A stretch of DNA of 64,000 bases, taken from contig CABIZB010000003.1 of the NCBI GenBank assembly GCA_902363145.1, positions 360,268 through 424,267 of the forward strand. Direction: 5' to 3'. This DNA is from Oscillospiraceae bacterium. GTDB lineage: Bacteria; Bacillota; Clostridia; Oscillospirales; Ruminococcaceae. Both the position numbers and the translations under genes were made by a program. The notes beneath the pieces are model-generated. The model was not told where the DNA came from and searched no databases. It saw only the letters and a program-made list of their open reading frames with translations. Shown here piece by piece: positions 1-8,065 of this stretch. Within the stretch, counting starts at the first letter, position 1, and the number at the start of each line of letters is the position of its first letter.

Positions 1-833
1 CTGATTTTAAGTGAAATATCGAACGCCTTTACCGAATGGGTGATAGCGCCTACAGAAATAATGTCAACGCCTGTAGCCGCAGCAGCCGCAACGGTGTCGA
101 TATTGATGTTGCCCGAAGCCTCCAGAACAGCCTTGCCGTCTGCGATCTTTACGCACTCGGTCATTTCCTCCGGGGTCATGTTGTCAAGCATGATAACATC
201 AACATTGCAGCCAAGAGCCTCGATAAGCTCTTCCTTGTTTCTTACCTCGACCTCAATCTTAGCCATATGGCCTATCTTCTTTTTAAGGGCGGTAACTGCG
301 CCTGTGATGCCGCCGTATGCGTCAATGTGATTGTCCTTGAGCATAGCCGCATCGGAAAGATTGTAGCGGTGGTTGCGTCCGCCGCCTGCGGTGACAGCGT
401 ACTTTTCCAAAGCTCTCAGACCGGGGAGAGTCTTTCTTGTATCAACGATTGAAGCCTTTGTGCCGGCACAGGCTTCCACCAGCTTGTTTGTAGCTGTAGC
501 AACGCCCGACATATGCTGGAGAATGTTAAGAGAGGTACGCTCCGCTTTAAGGATAGAACGTGTCTTTCCCTGAACTCTGGCGATGATATCGCCCTTTTTC
601 ACTTTTTCGCCGTCGTGAATGAACACCTCGCACTTAACGCCGCTGTCGATGAAAGTAAATGTCCTCAGTGCGCAGTCGATTCCTGCCAGAACGCCCTCAG
701 CCTTGGAGACAAACTCCGCAGTGGATATTTCGTCCTCAGGGATAAGCAGGTCGGTGGCAAGGTCAATGTAATTTATATCTTCTGACAATGCTCTCTTGAT
801 AACATCGTCAACATAAAATTCGGGTAAAAGCAT
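1..833 (-). CDS. nadC: Nicotinate-nucleotide pyrophosphorylase (quinolinate phosphoribosyltransferase), 3' end cut by window
   Basis: Translating the minus strand from the ATG at 833 gives an open frame to the window edge, beginning MLLPEFYVDDVIKRALSEDI. The family makes nicotinate mononucleotide from quinolinate and PRPP with loss of CO2, in de novo NAD synthesis. Family signatures seen are the VDTRKTLPGLR stretch, GGGRNHRYNL, LKDNHI, and the late EASGNIN and ISVGAITHS segments of the phosphate-binding barrel end. The last codons read SLKI, the usual end of NadC, so only a few residues and the stop lie outside the window. The start is set by GGAGGAAATAAA just before the ATG. It lies 24 nt behind the sirtuin gene in the same direction, so the two are probably cotranscribed and link NAD synthesis with an NAD consumer. 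Confidence 0.93.
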   Translation of the reverse strand, partial: MLLPEFYVDDVIKRALSEDINYIDLATDLLIPEDEISTAEFVSKAEGVLAGIDCALRTFTFIDSGVKCEVFIHDGEKVKKGDIIARVQGKTRSILKAERTSLNILQHMSGVATATNKLVEACAGTKASIVDTRKTLPGLRALEKYAVTAGGGRNHRYNLSDAAMLKDNHIDAYGGITGAVTALKKKIGHMAKIEVEVRNKEELIEALGCNVDVIMLDNMTPEEMTECVKIADGKAVLEASGNINIDTVAAAAATGVDIISVGAITHSVKAFDISLKI

Positions 834-857
834 TTTATTTCCTCCGTGGATAATTTA

Positions 858-1589
858 TCAGTTGATGCAGTAGTCCAGAGTTTCGCCGATGCTCTCGGAT
901 ATGAGCAGGTCGGCTCTGTCATCGTACTGGGTAGTGCTCTTGTTTATAAGAACAAGCTTGTTGCCCTTATAATATTCGATAAGACCGCTGGCAGGATATA
1001 CGGAAAGCGATGTGCCGCCGATGATAAGAACATCGCAGTTTTCGATAGCCTCGATAGCGCAGTCAACAGTGTGCTGGTTAAGGCTCTCCTGATAAAGCAC
1101 CACATCGGGCTTGATAAGACCGCCGCACTGTGCGCACTCAGGGATAAAGGGAGAATTTTTTATGTACTCAGCATCAAACATAGCACCGCAGCGGACGCAG
1201 TAATTGCGGTGTACCGAGCCGTGAAGCTCATACACGGTCTTGCTGCCCGCAGCCTGATGAAGGCCGTCGATGTTCTGGGTGATAACTGCTTTGAGCTTGC
1301 CTCTTCTTTCAAGCTCCGCAAGAGCAAGGTGAGCTTTGTTGGGCTTAGCGTCAAGATAGAGCATCTTATCCTTATAGAACTCGTAAAACTCGCTTATATG
1401 GTTGCAGAAAAAGGTACGGCTCAGAATAGTCTCAGGGGGATATTTATATTTCATGTTATAAATTCCGTCCACGCTTCTGAAATCCGGAATACCGCTTTCC
1501 GTGGAAACACCTGCTCCGCCGAAAAAGACAATATTATCCGATGAATCTATCCATTCCTTGAGCAGGGCGGTATTTTCGGTAATTGCCAT
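858..1589 (-). CDS. NAD-dependent protein deacylase, sirtuin (Sir2/CobB family)
   Basis: This 243-aa protein has the full sirtuin core: GGAGVSTESGIPDFRS (NAD binding), TQNIDGLH, the catalytic His in YELHGS, two CxxC pairs (CVRC and CAQC) for structural zinc, and the GGTSLSVYPA nucleotide segment. The family removes acetyl or other acyl groups from lysines with NAD as co-substrate, in the cytoplasm. I chose the ATG at 1589 (MAITENT) because AAAGGA sits 7 nt upstream; the open frame extends 24 codons further but has no good ribosome site there. nadC follows after 24 nt. Acyl specificity cannot be read reliably from the sequence. Confidence 0.93.
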   Translation of the reverse strand: MAITENTALLKEWIDSSDNIVFFGGAGVSTESGIPDFRSVDGIYNMKYKYPPETILSRTFFCNHISEFYEFYKDKMLYLDAKPNKAHLALAELERRGKLKAVITQNIDGLHQAAGSKTVYELHGSVHRNYCVRCGAMFDAEYIKNSPFIPECAQCGGLIKPDVVLYQESLNQHTVDCAIEAIENCDVLIIGGTSLSVYPASGLIEYYKGNKLVLINKSTTQYDDRADLLISESIGETLDYCIN

Positions 1590-1631
1590 AATAATCAATC
1601 CTTTCAAGCTCTTGCGTCTGCACATAAATTT

Positions 1632-1660
1632 ATTATAGCACACTTTTTTAAGGATTTCCA
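1632..1660 (-). promoter_or_regulatory. Probable promoter of the sirtuin-nadC operon
   Basis: A TATAAT -10 box (1632-1637 on the minus strand) stands 17 nt from a weak -35, TGGAAA. It lies about 40 nt upstream of the chosen sirtuin start. The -35 match is poor, so this is tentative. Confidence 0.4.
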
Positions 1661-1698
1661 CTGTTTTTTAAAATTTTTCTGATTTTTCTGAAAAGCTC

Positions 1699-1727
1699 TT
1701 GACAAATCATAAAAAGTGTGCTATGCT
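1699..1727 (+). promoter_or_regulatory. Strong sigma-A-type promoter of the rtcB leader
   Basis: TTGACA (1699-1704), 17-nt spacer, TATGCT (1722-1727). It heads a transcript with a 32-codon ORF and then a terminator in front of rtcB. No other promoter fits between that terminator and the rtcB start. Confidence 0.8.
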
Positions 1728-1775
1728 TTTCGGCAATAAGCTTATTATCAAAATATTAAGAAGGAGGCGGAAACA

Positions 1776-1874
1776 ATGACAATGCTTAAAATATCACTTA
1801 AACTTACAGGTACATATAATAACATTCGGCAGCGCATTGGCATATCCGCACCTTTCAGAGGTCCTCTGCAATAA
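1776..1874 (+). CDS. 32-aa ORF in the rtcB leader (leader peptide or small protein)
   Basis: ATG at 1776 is preceded by a strong AAGGAGGCGG ribosome site about 6 nt away and runs 32 codons to TAA. The peptide starts MTMLKISLKLTGTYNNI and ends APFRGPLQ. It is basic, with no signal peptide or membrane segment. I do not recognise it. Its position between a near-consensus promoter and an intrinsic terminator 28 nt after its stop, with rtcB directly behind, is the layout of an attenuation leader peptide, but no run of one amino acid's codons is present. It could equally be an independently expressed small protein. Confidence 0.55.
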   Translation: MTMLKISLKLTGTYNNIRQRIGISAPFRGPLQ

Positions 1875-1902
1875 AATCAGGGGCAGATATAGTCATACAT
1901 AA

Positions 1903-1934
1903 GGGCGCTTCCGGGTCGGAGCGCCCTTTTTTTT
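1903..1934 (+). terminator. Intrinsic terminator between leader ORF and rtcB
   Basis: GGGCGCT and AGCGCCC arms flank a 10-nt loop and are followed by eight T. It ends only 34 nt before the rtcB start codon, so rtcB transcription must read through it or be released from it. A short complement between AGCGC inside the leader ORF and GCGCT in the 5' arm is a possible but weak antiterminator pairing. Confidence 0.85.
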
Positions 1935-1968
1935 GCGCATTTGTGACCCACTTTCAAGGAGAATTTAC

Positions 1969-3168
1969 ATGATAGAATTAAACGGAAAATACAATACAGC
2001 AAAGGTTTTTACCGATAATATCGACAGCGCCTCGGTCTCCCAGATAATCGAGCTTTGCAGCCAGGAATTCACTATCGGCGAGAAAATAAGAATGATGCCC
2101 GATGTCCATGCAGGCGTTGGCTGCGTTATCGGCACCACCATGACCATCACCGACAAAATTGTCCCCAACCTTGTGGGCGTTGACATCGGCTGCGGCATGG
2201 AGACTGTGCTTATCAGGGAAAAGCACATGGAGCTTATGCAGCTCGACAAGCTTATCAGGCGGACTATCCCCTCGGGCTTTGCCATAAGAAGCACTCCCCA
2301 CAAGCTGGCGGAAGAGGCGTACATCTGCGCCCTCAGATGTGCCGACAAAATAGACCTGCGCCGTGCGGAGCGCTCTGTGGGCACTCTTGGCGGCGGCAAC
2401 CACTTTATCGAAGCGGACAGGGGCGAAAAGGGCATCTACATCGTTATCCACAGCGGCTCCCGTCATCTGGGTGCAGAGGTGGCAAAGTATTATCAGCAGC
2501 AGGCGGTAAAGCAGCTTGAACATTCGGGCGACGGCAAGATCCATGAGCTTATCGACAGTCTCAAGGCTCAGGGCAGGGAGAAAGATATCAGCCGTGAGCT
2601 TAAAAAGCTTGAAAGCACCAAGCGCATCACCGTGCCCAAAAATCTTGCTTACGTAAGCGGACAGCTTTTTGAGGACTACATTCACGATATGAAAATAGTC
2701 CAGCACTTTGCCGTGCTCAACCGCCGTGCCATGATGACCGAGATAATCAGGGGAATGAAGCTCACGCCCGTTGAGCAGTTCACCACTATCCACAACTACA
2801 TCGACACTGAAAACATGATACTCCGCAAAGGCTCTGTGTCCGCACAGGCGGGGGAAAAGCTGATTATCCCCATAAATATGCGTGACGGCAGCCTTATCTG
2901 CACAGGCAAGGGCAATCCTGACTGGAATTTCTCCGCTCCCCACGGTGCGGGACGTCTCATGAGCCGAGGCGAAGCCAAGCAGAGCTTTACCGTAAGCGAG
3001 TTCAAAAAGCAGATGGAGGGCATCTATACCACATCTGTGAGTCAGGGCACACTGGATGAATGCCCCATGGCATACAAGGGCATGAACGATATCCTTGACA
3101 ACATCGGCGACACTGCGGAGGTAAACGAGATAATCAAGCCCATTTACAACTTCAAGGCAGGTGAGTAA
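1969..3168 (+). CDS. rtcB: RNA-splicing ligase RtcB
   Basis: This 399-aa protein belongs to the RtcB family, which joins RNA ends bearing 2',3'-cyclic phosphate or 3'-phosphate to 5'-OH ends using GTP and Mn(II), in RNA repair. Metal and guanylate-site motifs are complete: MPDVHAG, VGVDIGCGM, GTLGGGNHFIE, HSGSRHLG and, near the C-terminus, PHGAGR with the guanylylated His. The length fits the compact bacterial subgroup. The ATG at 1969 has AAGGAGA 7-12 nt upstream; the longer frame from 1933 starts inside the terminator and is rejected. A 58-aa gene follows almost without a gap. No rtcA or archease is seen nearby. Confidence 0.95.
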   Translation: MIELNGKYNTAKVFTDNIDSASVSQIIELCSQEFTIGEKIRMMPDVHAGVGCVIGTTMTITDKIVPNLVGVDIGCGMETVLIREKHMELMQLDKLIRRTIPSGFAIRSTPHKLAEEAYICALRCADKIDLRRAERSVGTLGGGNHFIEADRGEKGIYIVIHSGSRHLGAEVAKYYQQQAVKQLEHSGDGKIHELIDSLKAQGREKDISRELKKLESTKRITVPKNLAYVSGQLFEDYIHDMKIVQHFAVLNRRAMMTEIIRGMKLTPVEQFTTIHNYIDTENMILRKGSVSAQAGEKLIIPINMRDGSLICTGKGNPDWNFSAPHGAGRLMSRGEAKQSFTVSEFKKQMEGIYTTSVSQGTLDECPMAYKGMNDILDNIGDTAEVNEIIKPIYNFKAGE

Positions 3169-3169
3169 A

Positions 3170-3346
3170 ATGAAAAGCTATGTTCCTTTGGAAAAGATGA
3201 GCAAGAAAGCAAAACGTGAATATTTTAACAAACAGCGCAGAGACTGGGGCGGGCTTTCCCCTGTCACCCGCTGCGGTGGCACAAAGGGCTATGACCGTGC
3301 CGCCCATAAGGCGGAGAACAGGAAAGCCCTTGCAGAGATGAACTGA
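3170..3346 (+). CDS. Small basic protein downstream of rtcB (58 aa), function unknown
   Basis: ATG at 3170 lies 1 nt after the rtcB stop, with an AGGTGAG site overlapping the rtcB end; an in-frame GTG at 3161 is an alternative start. The product begins MKSYVPLEKMSKKAKREYF and is rich in Lys and Arg, with a central RRDWGGLSP segment. Its charge and tight coupling to rtcB suggest an RNA-associated accessory, but this is inference. It has no membrane segment and no Cys pairs. Confidence 0.75.
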   Translation: MKSYVPLEKMSKKAKREYFNKQRRDWGGLSPVTRCGGTKGYDRAAHKAENRKALAEMN

Positions 3347-3365
3347 CAGCCTCTTTATTTTCCCC

Positions 3366-3395
3366 TTGACAATCCCACTCATTTTGGAGTAAAAT
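3366..3395 (+). promoter_or_regulatory. Promoter of the DUF4317 gene
   Basis: TTGACA (3366-3371), 18-nt spacer, TAAAAT (3390-3395), about 37 nt before the start at 3432, which has an AAAAGGTGG ribosome site. Confidence 0.75.
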
Positions 3396-3431
3396 AAAAG
3401 TTACCAATAACAAAGAAAAGGTGGAAACAAA

Positions 3432-4613
3432 ATGAACAAAAAAGAAGTGGCTGAAATAAAAAGAAGCTTTGCCGAGGGCTGCGGATTTTTTACCCTTAAC
3501 CGTGTGCTTTACGCCTATGCGGACGCCGAAAAGAACATAAAGTACAGTGATGTTCGCAGCTGGGCAACTATTCCCGAGGACGAGGGCGCTGTGGTCATGG
3601 AGACGCTTAAAAAGGTTTTCAGCGGCACTCTCGGCAAAAATCTCAACGAGTACGGCTTTCCCAACGAGTCATATGAAGAGGGCGGCGCTCAGAATATCCT
3701 TTACGCCGCAGTAAAGGGAAAGCTGGAGGACGAAGAGGCAAACAAGGCGTTCATCGACCGCATTGTTGAAAATACCGCCATGTCCAGCGCATATACTATT
3801 ATATCGGGTCACTGTACATACAGCATTCTTGTAAAGGACAAGAACGATGAGTGCATCGGCGAGGGCGACTCCGAGTACAACTTCATCGTAACTGCCATCT
3901 GCCCCGTAAACACAGGAGATGACGGCCTTTTCTACGATGAGTCTCTGGAGACTATCGCAAAGAAGTCCAACACCGAGATGATAATTGCAAGAGCGCCTCA
4001 GGACGGCTTCTTCTACCCCATTTTCAGTGACCGTTCCCCTGACGTTAACCGTGTTATGTACTACACCCGCTCACCCAAGAAGCCCAATCTCTCCATTGTG
4101 GAGGACGTATTGGAGTGCCGCTTTGATTTCACTCCCGACGGTGAAAAGGAACGCTTCCGTGCAGTTCTCACCGATGTGTGCCGTGACGAGCTGGATTACA
4201 CAGTTATCACCCGTGTAAACGACATTATCAAGGAAGTCATCGACCAGAACAAGAACGAGACCGAGCCTCCCGTAATTGACGCAAACAGAATGAAGACCAT
4301 TCTTTCCGATGCGGGCGTAAGCGATGAAAAGCTTGAAGCCCTTGACGCAGTTTACAAGACTACTGTGGGCGACACCGCTCTGAAGGCGTCTAATCTTGTG
4401 GAGAACAAGACCGTTCTTTCCGTTCCCGAAATAACCGTAAACATCAGCAAGGAAGCCACCGACAAGGTGCGCACAACCGTTATCCAGGGCAGAAAGTGCC
4501 TTATCATCGACCTTGACGACCCCAGTGTTACCATCAACGGCATTGAAACCACCATTGAAACTTCTCAGAACTCCCCTGCCGCAGCTGCGGAAAATCAGCC
4601 TGTGACAGTCTGA
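3432..4613 (+). CDS. DUF4317 family protein
   Basis: 393 aa, soluble, with no signal peptide or membrane segment. The opening MNKKEVAEIKRSF and the conserved TLNRVLYAYADAEK and YTIISGHCTYSI stretches match the DUF4317 family found in Clostridia, whose function is not known. The C-terminal part (about 285-370) is a separate region with ITVNIS and a predicted beta strand pair, followed by a low-complexity tail rich in Ala, Gln and Pro. It is a single-gene unit with its own promoter and a strong terminator. I can offer no reaction for it. Confidence 0.85.
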   Translation: MNKKEVAEIKRSFAEGCGFFTLNRVLYAYADAEKNIKYSDVRSWATIPEDEGAVVMETLKKVFSGTLGKNLNEYGFPNESYEEGGAQNILYAAVKGKLEDEEANKAFIDRIVENTAMSSAYTIISGHCTYSILVKDKNDECIGEGDSEYNFIVTAICPVNTGDDGLFYDESLETIAKKSNTEMIIARAPQDGFFYPIFSDRSPDVNRVMYYTRSPKKPNLSIVEDVLECRFDFTPDGEKERFRAVLTDVCRDELDYTVITRVNDIIKEVIDQNKNETEPPVIDANRMKTILSDAGVSDEKLEALDAVYKTTVGDTALKASNLVENKTVLSVPEITVNISKEATDKVRTTVIQGRKCLIIDLDDPSVTINGIETTIETSQNSPAAAAENQPVTV

Positions 4614-4622
4614 AAATAGAGT

Positions 4623-4657
4623 GGGCTGCTGCACGTATTGCAGCAGCCCCATTTTTT
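4623..4657 (+). terminator. Terminator of the DUF4317 gene
   Basis: Perfect 11-bp stem (GGGCTGCTGCA/TGCAGCAGCCC) with a 5-nt loop followed by CATTTTTT, directly after the DUF4317 stop. Confidence 0.9.
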
Positions 4658-4670
4658 ACACACAAACACA

Positions 4671-4706
4671 AAGGAGCCGCTGCAATGCTGCAACAGCTCC
4701 TTTTTT
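4671..4706 (-). terminator. Hairpin between converging genes, likely terminator of the solute-binding protein gene
   Basis: AAGGAGC and GCTCCTT arms with internal GCTGCA/TGCTGC pairing lie just beyond the stop of the minus-strand lipoprotein gene. The T-run is better on the plus strand (TTTTTTT) than on the minus strand (TTTGTGTTTG), so it may act in both directions. Confidence 0.6.
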
Positions 4707-4717
4707 ATTGCTTGTTT

Positions 4718-6166
4718 TTATTCAACCGAATCAAGAGACTCATTGAACTCGTCAATGAGAACATTTACAGCGTCAGCCAGCGAATCTCTTACAGAAGGCC
4801 AGTCGTGACCGTAAAATGCAGCTCTGATACCATACTCGCCGCTGTCCAGAATGTTGTACATATCTGTGGGGCAGCCTGTGTGGATAGAATACATGGGGTG
4901 CTCAGCGGTCATTTCGTTGATCCTGTATCTCATCTGGATCATATCGTCAGTCCAGCCGTAATCGTCCTTACGCTTTCTGTCTGCGATCTCGAGAGAGCCT
5001 GTGTCGGAGTTTGCAGCAAGTATGCACTCCATAAATCTTGCAACGCCCTCGGGGTTCTGTGCGCCCTTGCAGAGCATATAAGCTTCCAGACCTGCGGGGA
5101 GATAATACTCGTCAGCGTCGTCCATCTTGGGAACGGGTACGAACATAACGTCCTCGGAGTTACCGAATTTGGGGTTCCAGATATCGGGAGAGCCTTCAAG
5201 AGTGTATGCGCCGCAAATGTAGAACAGCTCCTTGCCTTCGCCGATGAACTCGGGGTGCTCGCTCCAGTCAAAGAGAGACTTATCGAGAACAAGACCGTTC
5301 TGGCTCAGCTCATACATAAAGTTCATGGACTTTTCAAGGCGCTCATCATAAAGGTTGGAAACCAACTGACCGTCTCTCAGTTCAACGGGAGCAACGCCGC
5401 AGGTGAGCATAAGGGGCTTTTCATTGAACCAGCCGTCCAGACCGTACTGGTCAGCCTCGGGATCAACATATTCAAGAAGCATATTCTTGAATGTGGACCA
5501 TGTCCATTCGCCCTTGTCAAGCAGCTCAACGGGATCCTCAAAGCCCTGGGACTCGATGGTCTTCTTGTTGTAGATAACGACCTCGCCTGCTGTTGCCTGG
5601 GTAGCCATAAGGTAATGCTTGCCCTTGAGGCTGAACTTGTCGTTAAGCTCCTTTACTGGGTTCCAAAGGTCGGAATCGAAATCAACATAGCTGTCGTAGG
5701 ACTCAAACTGACCGTTGGGGATACCCTTGGGGAAAGAGTCAAGGTCGCCGCCTGCGATGAAGTCGATGCCTGTACCGCCCAGAATGTTTGTGGAAAGGTC
5801 GGTAAAGCGCTGGCTCCATGTGGTGGGGATATATTCAATGGTTCCGCCGTACTTCTTCTCGAAAAGCTCGAGAGAAAGCGCCTTGGTGTTGCCTGATGTG
5901 GTAGCGTGGAAAGGATCATAGAAAGAGAACCACTTGATGTTCTTGTTTTCAAGCTCAACATCGGGAAGCAGCTTAGAAACATCGTCCATGGTAACCTGCT
6001 CCTCGGAAGCAAGTGTCTCGGTATTGATCTCAACAGTTACCCCTGTTGTGGTGGTTGCGGAGGTGGTAGTATCCTCTGCTGTACCGGATGAACTGCCGCA
6101 GGCTGCAAAGCTCGAAGCCATCATAACAGCTGCAAGACCTGCTGCATATCTTTTAAAATTCTTCAT
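4718..6166 (-). CDS. Extracellular solute-binding lipoprotein (ABC-type, family 1), orphan
   Basis: 482 aa. A lipoprotein signal with lipobox FAAC (Cys at about 22) is followed by a Ser/Thr-rich linker, then a family 1 binding-protein fold with segments such as GTIEYIPTTWSQR, ATQATAGEVVIYNK and a late YYLPAGLEAYML. Such proteins capture sugars or oligosaccharides outside the membrane for an ABC importer. No permease or ATPase gene lies beside it, so it probably serves a transporter encoded elsewhere. The start has AAGGAG 7 nt upstream and a perfect consensus promoter 50-80 nt away, so expression should be high. The ligand cannot be told from sequence alone. Confidence 0.88.
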   Translation of the reverse strand: MKNFKRYAAGLAAVMMASSFAACGSSSGTAEDTTTSATTTTGVTVEINTETLASEEQVTMDDVSKLLPDVELENKNIKWFSFYDPFHATTSGNTKALSLELFEKKYGGTIEYIPTTWSQRFTDLSTNILGGTGIDFIAGGDLDSFPKGIPNGQFESYDSYVDFDSDLWNPVKELNDKFSLKGKHYLMATQATAGEVVIYNKKTIESQGFEDPVELLDKGEWTWSTFKNMLLEYVDPEADQYGLDGWFNEKPLMLTCGVAPVELRDGQLVSNLYDERLEKSMNFMYELSQNGLVLDKSLFDWSEHPEFIGEGKELFYICGAYTLEGSPDIWNPKFGNSEDVMFVPVPKMDDADEYYLPAGLEAYMLCKGAQNPEGVARFMECILAANSDTGSLEIADRKRKDDYGWTDDMIQMRYRINEMTAEHPMYSIHTGCPTDMYNILDSGEYGIRAAFYGHDWPSVRDSLADAVNVLIDEFNESLDSVE

Positions 6167-6217
6167 AATAGTACTCCTTTCATTTCAAGAGAAAATGTGC
6201 ATGATAAACTTTTTATA

Positions 6218-6246
6218 ATTATAACATAAAGCTGCATTTCTGTCAA
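6218..6246 (-). promoter_or_regulatory. Consensus promoter of the solute-binding protein gene
   Basis: On the minus strand TTGACA (6241-6246), 17 nt, TATAAT (6218-6223): an exact match to the vegetative consensus. Confidence 0.9.
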
Positions 6247-6340
6247 CGTTTACATTGTACATTTTGACAAGAAAATAATTGGGTATATTGCCGAGGCTTT
6301 TTTAAATTAACCGCCTCGGCATGATATGTTTGATAATTTG

Positions 6341-6394
6341 ATACTAAGCGCCAATCAAAAACTATATATCTATAGTTTTATTGGAAATTAGTAT
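6341..6394. repeat. ATACTAA/TTAGTAT palindromic repeat, copy 1
   Basis: 54-bp near-palindrome with ends ATACTAA and TTAGTAT and inner arms CCAATcAAAAACTA/TAGTTTTATTGG around a TATA-rich centre. It overlaps the last codons and stop of the vWA gene. Relatives occur at 33176, 46408 and 53145, with a half-copy near 61371. Confidence 0.8.
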
Positions 6395-8042
6395 CACGTC
6401 TCTTCATAGTGTTAACAAGATAAATGAACTCGTCCTTATAATCATCATCGGAATAATCGTACTTGGAAAGCTGTGCGGAAACGTCCTTATAGGTAACATC
6501 GCCGATGTATCTGCTGTTTCTCAGGAGCATGCCGAACTCTGCCACGCAGGAGGCAAAATTCATATCTGCGGACATTTTGTCGGAATAAAGTGACTTGTTA
6601 ACGGGATATGTTAGCAGCTTGCTTTCGCTGCCCTCAGGCTCCTTGTAGCGGATATTCACGGTGAGAAGCTCGTCGCCCATAACGCCCTCGCTGTCAGAAG
6701 CATATTTCAGCTCGCTTTCGCCCAGCTCCATTTTGCTGTCAGCAGGAACTATCTCATAAAGCACGGTAACGCTGTGGCCTGCGCCTATCTCGCCTGCGTC
6801 CTTGGTGTCATCGTTAAAGTCCTCGGCAGCCATGACCCTGTTCTCATAGCCGATAAGGCGATATCCCTTAACATTTGTGGGATTAAATTCCAGCTGGAAC
6901 TTGACGTCCTTTGCAACAGTGAAAAGCGTGCCGCTCATTTCATCGACCAGCACCTTTTTTGCTTCCTTTTCGCTGTCGATGTAGGAGTAGTTTCCGTTGC
7001 CATAATCAGCCAGCGCTTCAAGGCGATTGTCCTTGTAATTGCCTGTGCCGAAACCCAGAACGGAGAGGAACACGCCGCTTTCACGCTTTTCCTCAATGAG
7101 CCTTGTAAGCTCCGACTCGGAGGAAAGTCCCACATTAAGGTCGCCGTCGGTGGCAAGGATAACTCTGTTGTTGCCGCCGTCGATAAAATATTTCTGAGCA
7201 ATATCGTAAGCGGTATTGATGCCTGCCGCACCTGCTGTTGAGCCGCCTGCTTCAAGGTCGTTGATGGCACGGAGTATCTTTTTCCTGTCGTTTCCGTCAG
7301 CGCCTTCAAGCACCACCTCGTCCGAGCCGGCATAGGTAACGATTGAAACACGGTCAGCGGCAGTTAGATTATCGGTAAGCATTGAGAAAGACTTCTGTAC
7401 CAGCGGCAGCTTGTTGTCATCATACATGGAGCCGCTCACGTCAATAAGGAAAACCAGATTCATGGCAGGGCGCTCATCAAGCACAGCATCAAAGCCCTTG
7501 GTATTTATGCCGACCATTAAAAGCTCAGTTTCATCGTTCCACGGGCAGTCGGAAAGCTCTGTATGAACTGCAAACGGCTCGCCGTCGGCAGGATCGGTAT
7601 AATCATAGTCAAAGTAGTTGATAAACTCCTCGATACGCACAGCATCGGGGGGAACGTCCATGCCGTCATCTATCATTCGGCGGACATTTGTGTATGAAGC
7701 TGTGTCAACATCGGCGGAGAATGTGGAAAGAGGTGCGGAAGATACTGCTGTATAGCCGTTTTCCTTGATGTAATTATACTCCTCGTCATTTTGCTGAATA
7801 TCGGAGTCATCAACGCTGTTCATCTCAGGAGGCATTGCTTCATCATCGGCAGGTGCAGCATCATTGGCATAATCCTCTGCTATAGCCGCCTCGGTGTAAT
7901 GCTGCGCTCCCTTTTCGTTATTCACGGCATAATCACTGCCGCTTGTGTCCATGGCATCACCGCAGGCGGTAAGGGTGGATACTGATGTTATAACTGCCAT
8001 AAGGGCAGCAAGCTTTTTCATTGAGTTCATTTTTGTGTTCAT
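6378..8042 (-). CDS. vWA-domain lipoprotein (YfbK family)
   Basis: 554 aa. A lipoprotein signal ends at LTAC (Cys near 28), then an acidic linker, a YfbK-type N-terminal segment (STFSADVDTASYTNVRR, then RIEEFINYFDY), a von Willebrand A domain with an intact MIDAS (DVSGSM, later GGSTAG and ATDGDLN), and a C-terminal YfbK domain. Metal-dependent binding at the cell surface is the family's presumed role. The ATG at 8042 has AAAGGA 9 nt upstream, better than the overlapping ATG at 8069. It follows an ECF sigma factor and its anti-sigma and is probably the operon's effector. The last codons and stop lie inside a palindromic repeat, so the original C-terminus may have been changed. Confidence 0.88.
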   Translation of the reverse strand: MNTKMNSMKKLAALMAVITSVSTLTACGDAMDTSGSDYAVNNEKGAQHYTEAAIAEDYANDAAPADDEAMPPEMNSVDDSDIQQNDEEYNYIKENGYTAVSSAPLSTFSADVDTASYTNVRRMIDDGMDVPPDAVRIEEFINYFDYDYTDPADGEPFAVHTELSDCPWNDETELLMVGINTKGFDAVLDERPAMNLVFLIDVSGSMYDDNKLPLVQKSFSMLTDNLTAADRVSIVTYAGSDEVVLEGADGNDRKKILRAINDLEAGGSTAGAAGINTAYDIAQKYFIDGGNNRVILATDGDLNVGLSSESELTRLIEEKRESGVFLSVLGFGTGNYKDNRLEALADYGNGNYSYIDSEKEAKKVLVDEMSGTLFTVAKDVKFQLEFNPTNVKGYRLIGYENRVMAAEDFNDDTKDAGEIGAGHSVTVLYEIVPADSKMELGESELKYASDSEGVMGDELLTVNIRYKEPEGSESKLLTYPVNKSLYSDKMSADMNFASCVAEFGMLLRNSRYIGDVTYKDVSAQLSKYDYSDDDYKDEFIYLVNTMKRRDTNFQ

Positions 8043-8065
8043 AAGATCGTTCCTTTCAAGCATAT

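Noticed and set aside
4685..5896. 403-codon plus-strand frame antisense to the solute-binding protein
   Set aside because: Shadow; the minus strand has a lipoprotein signal and family features.
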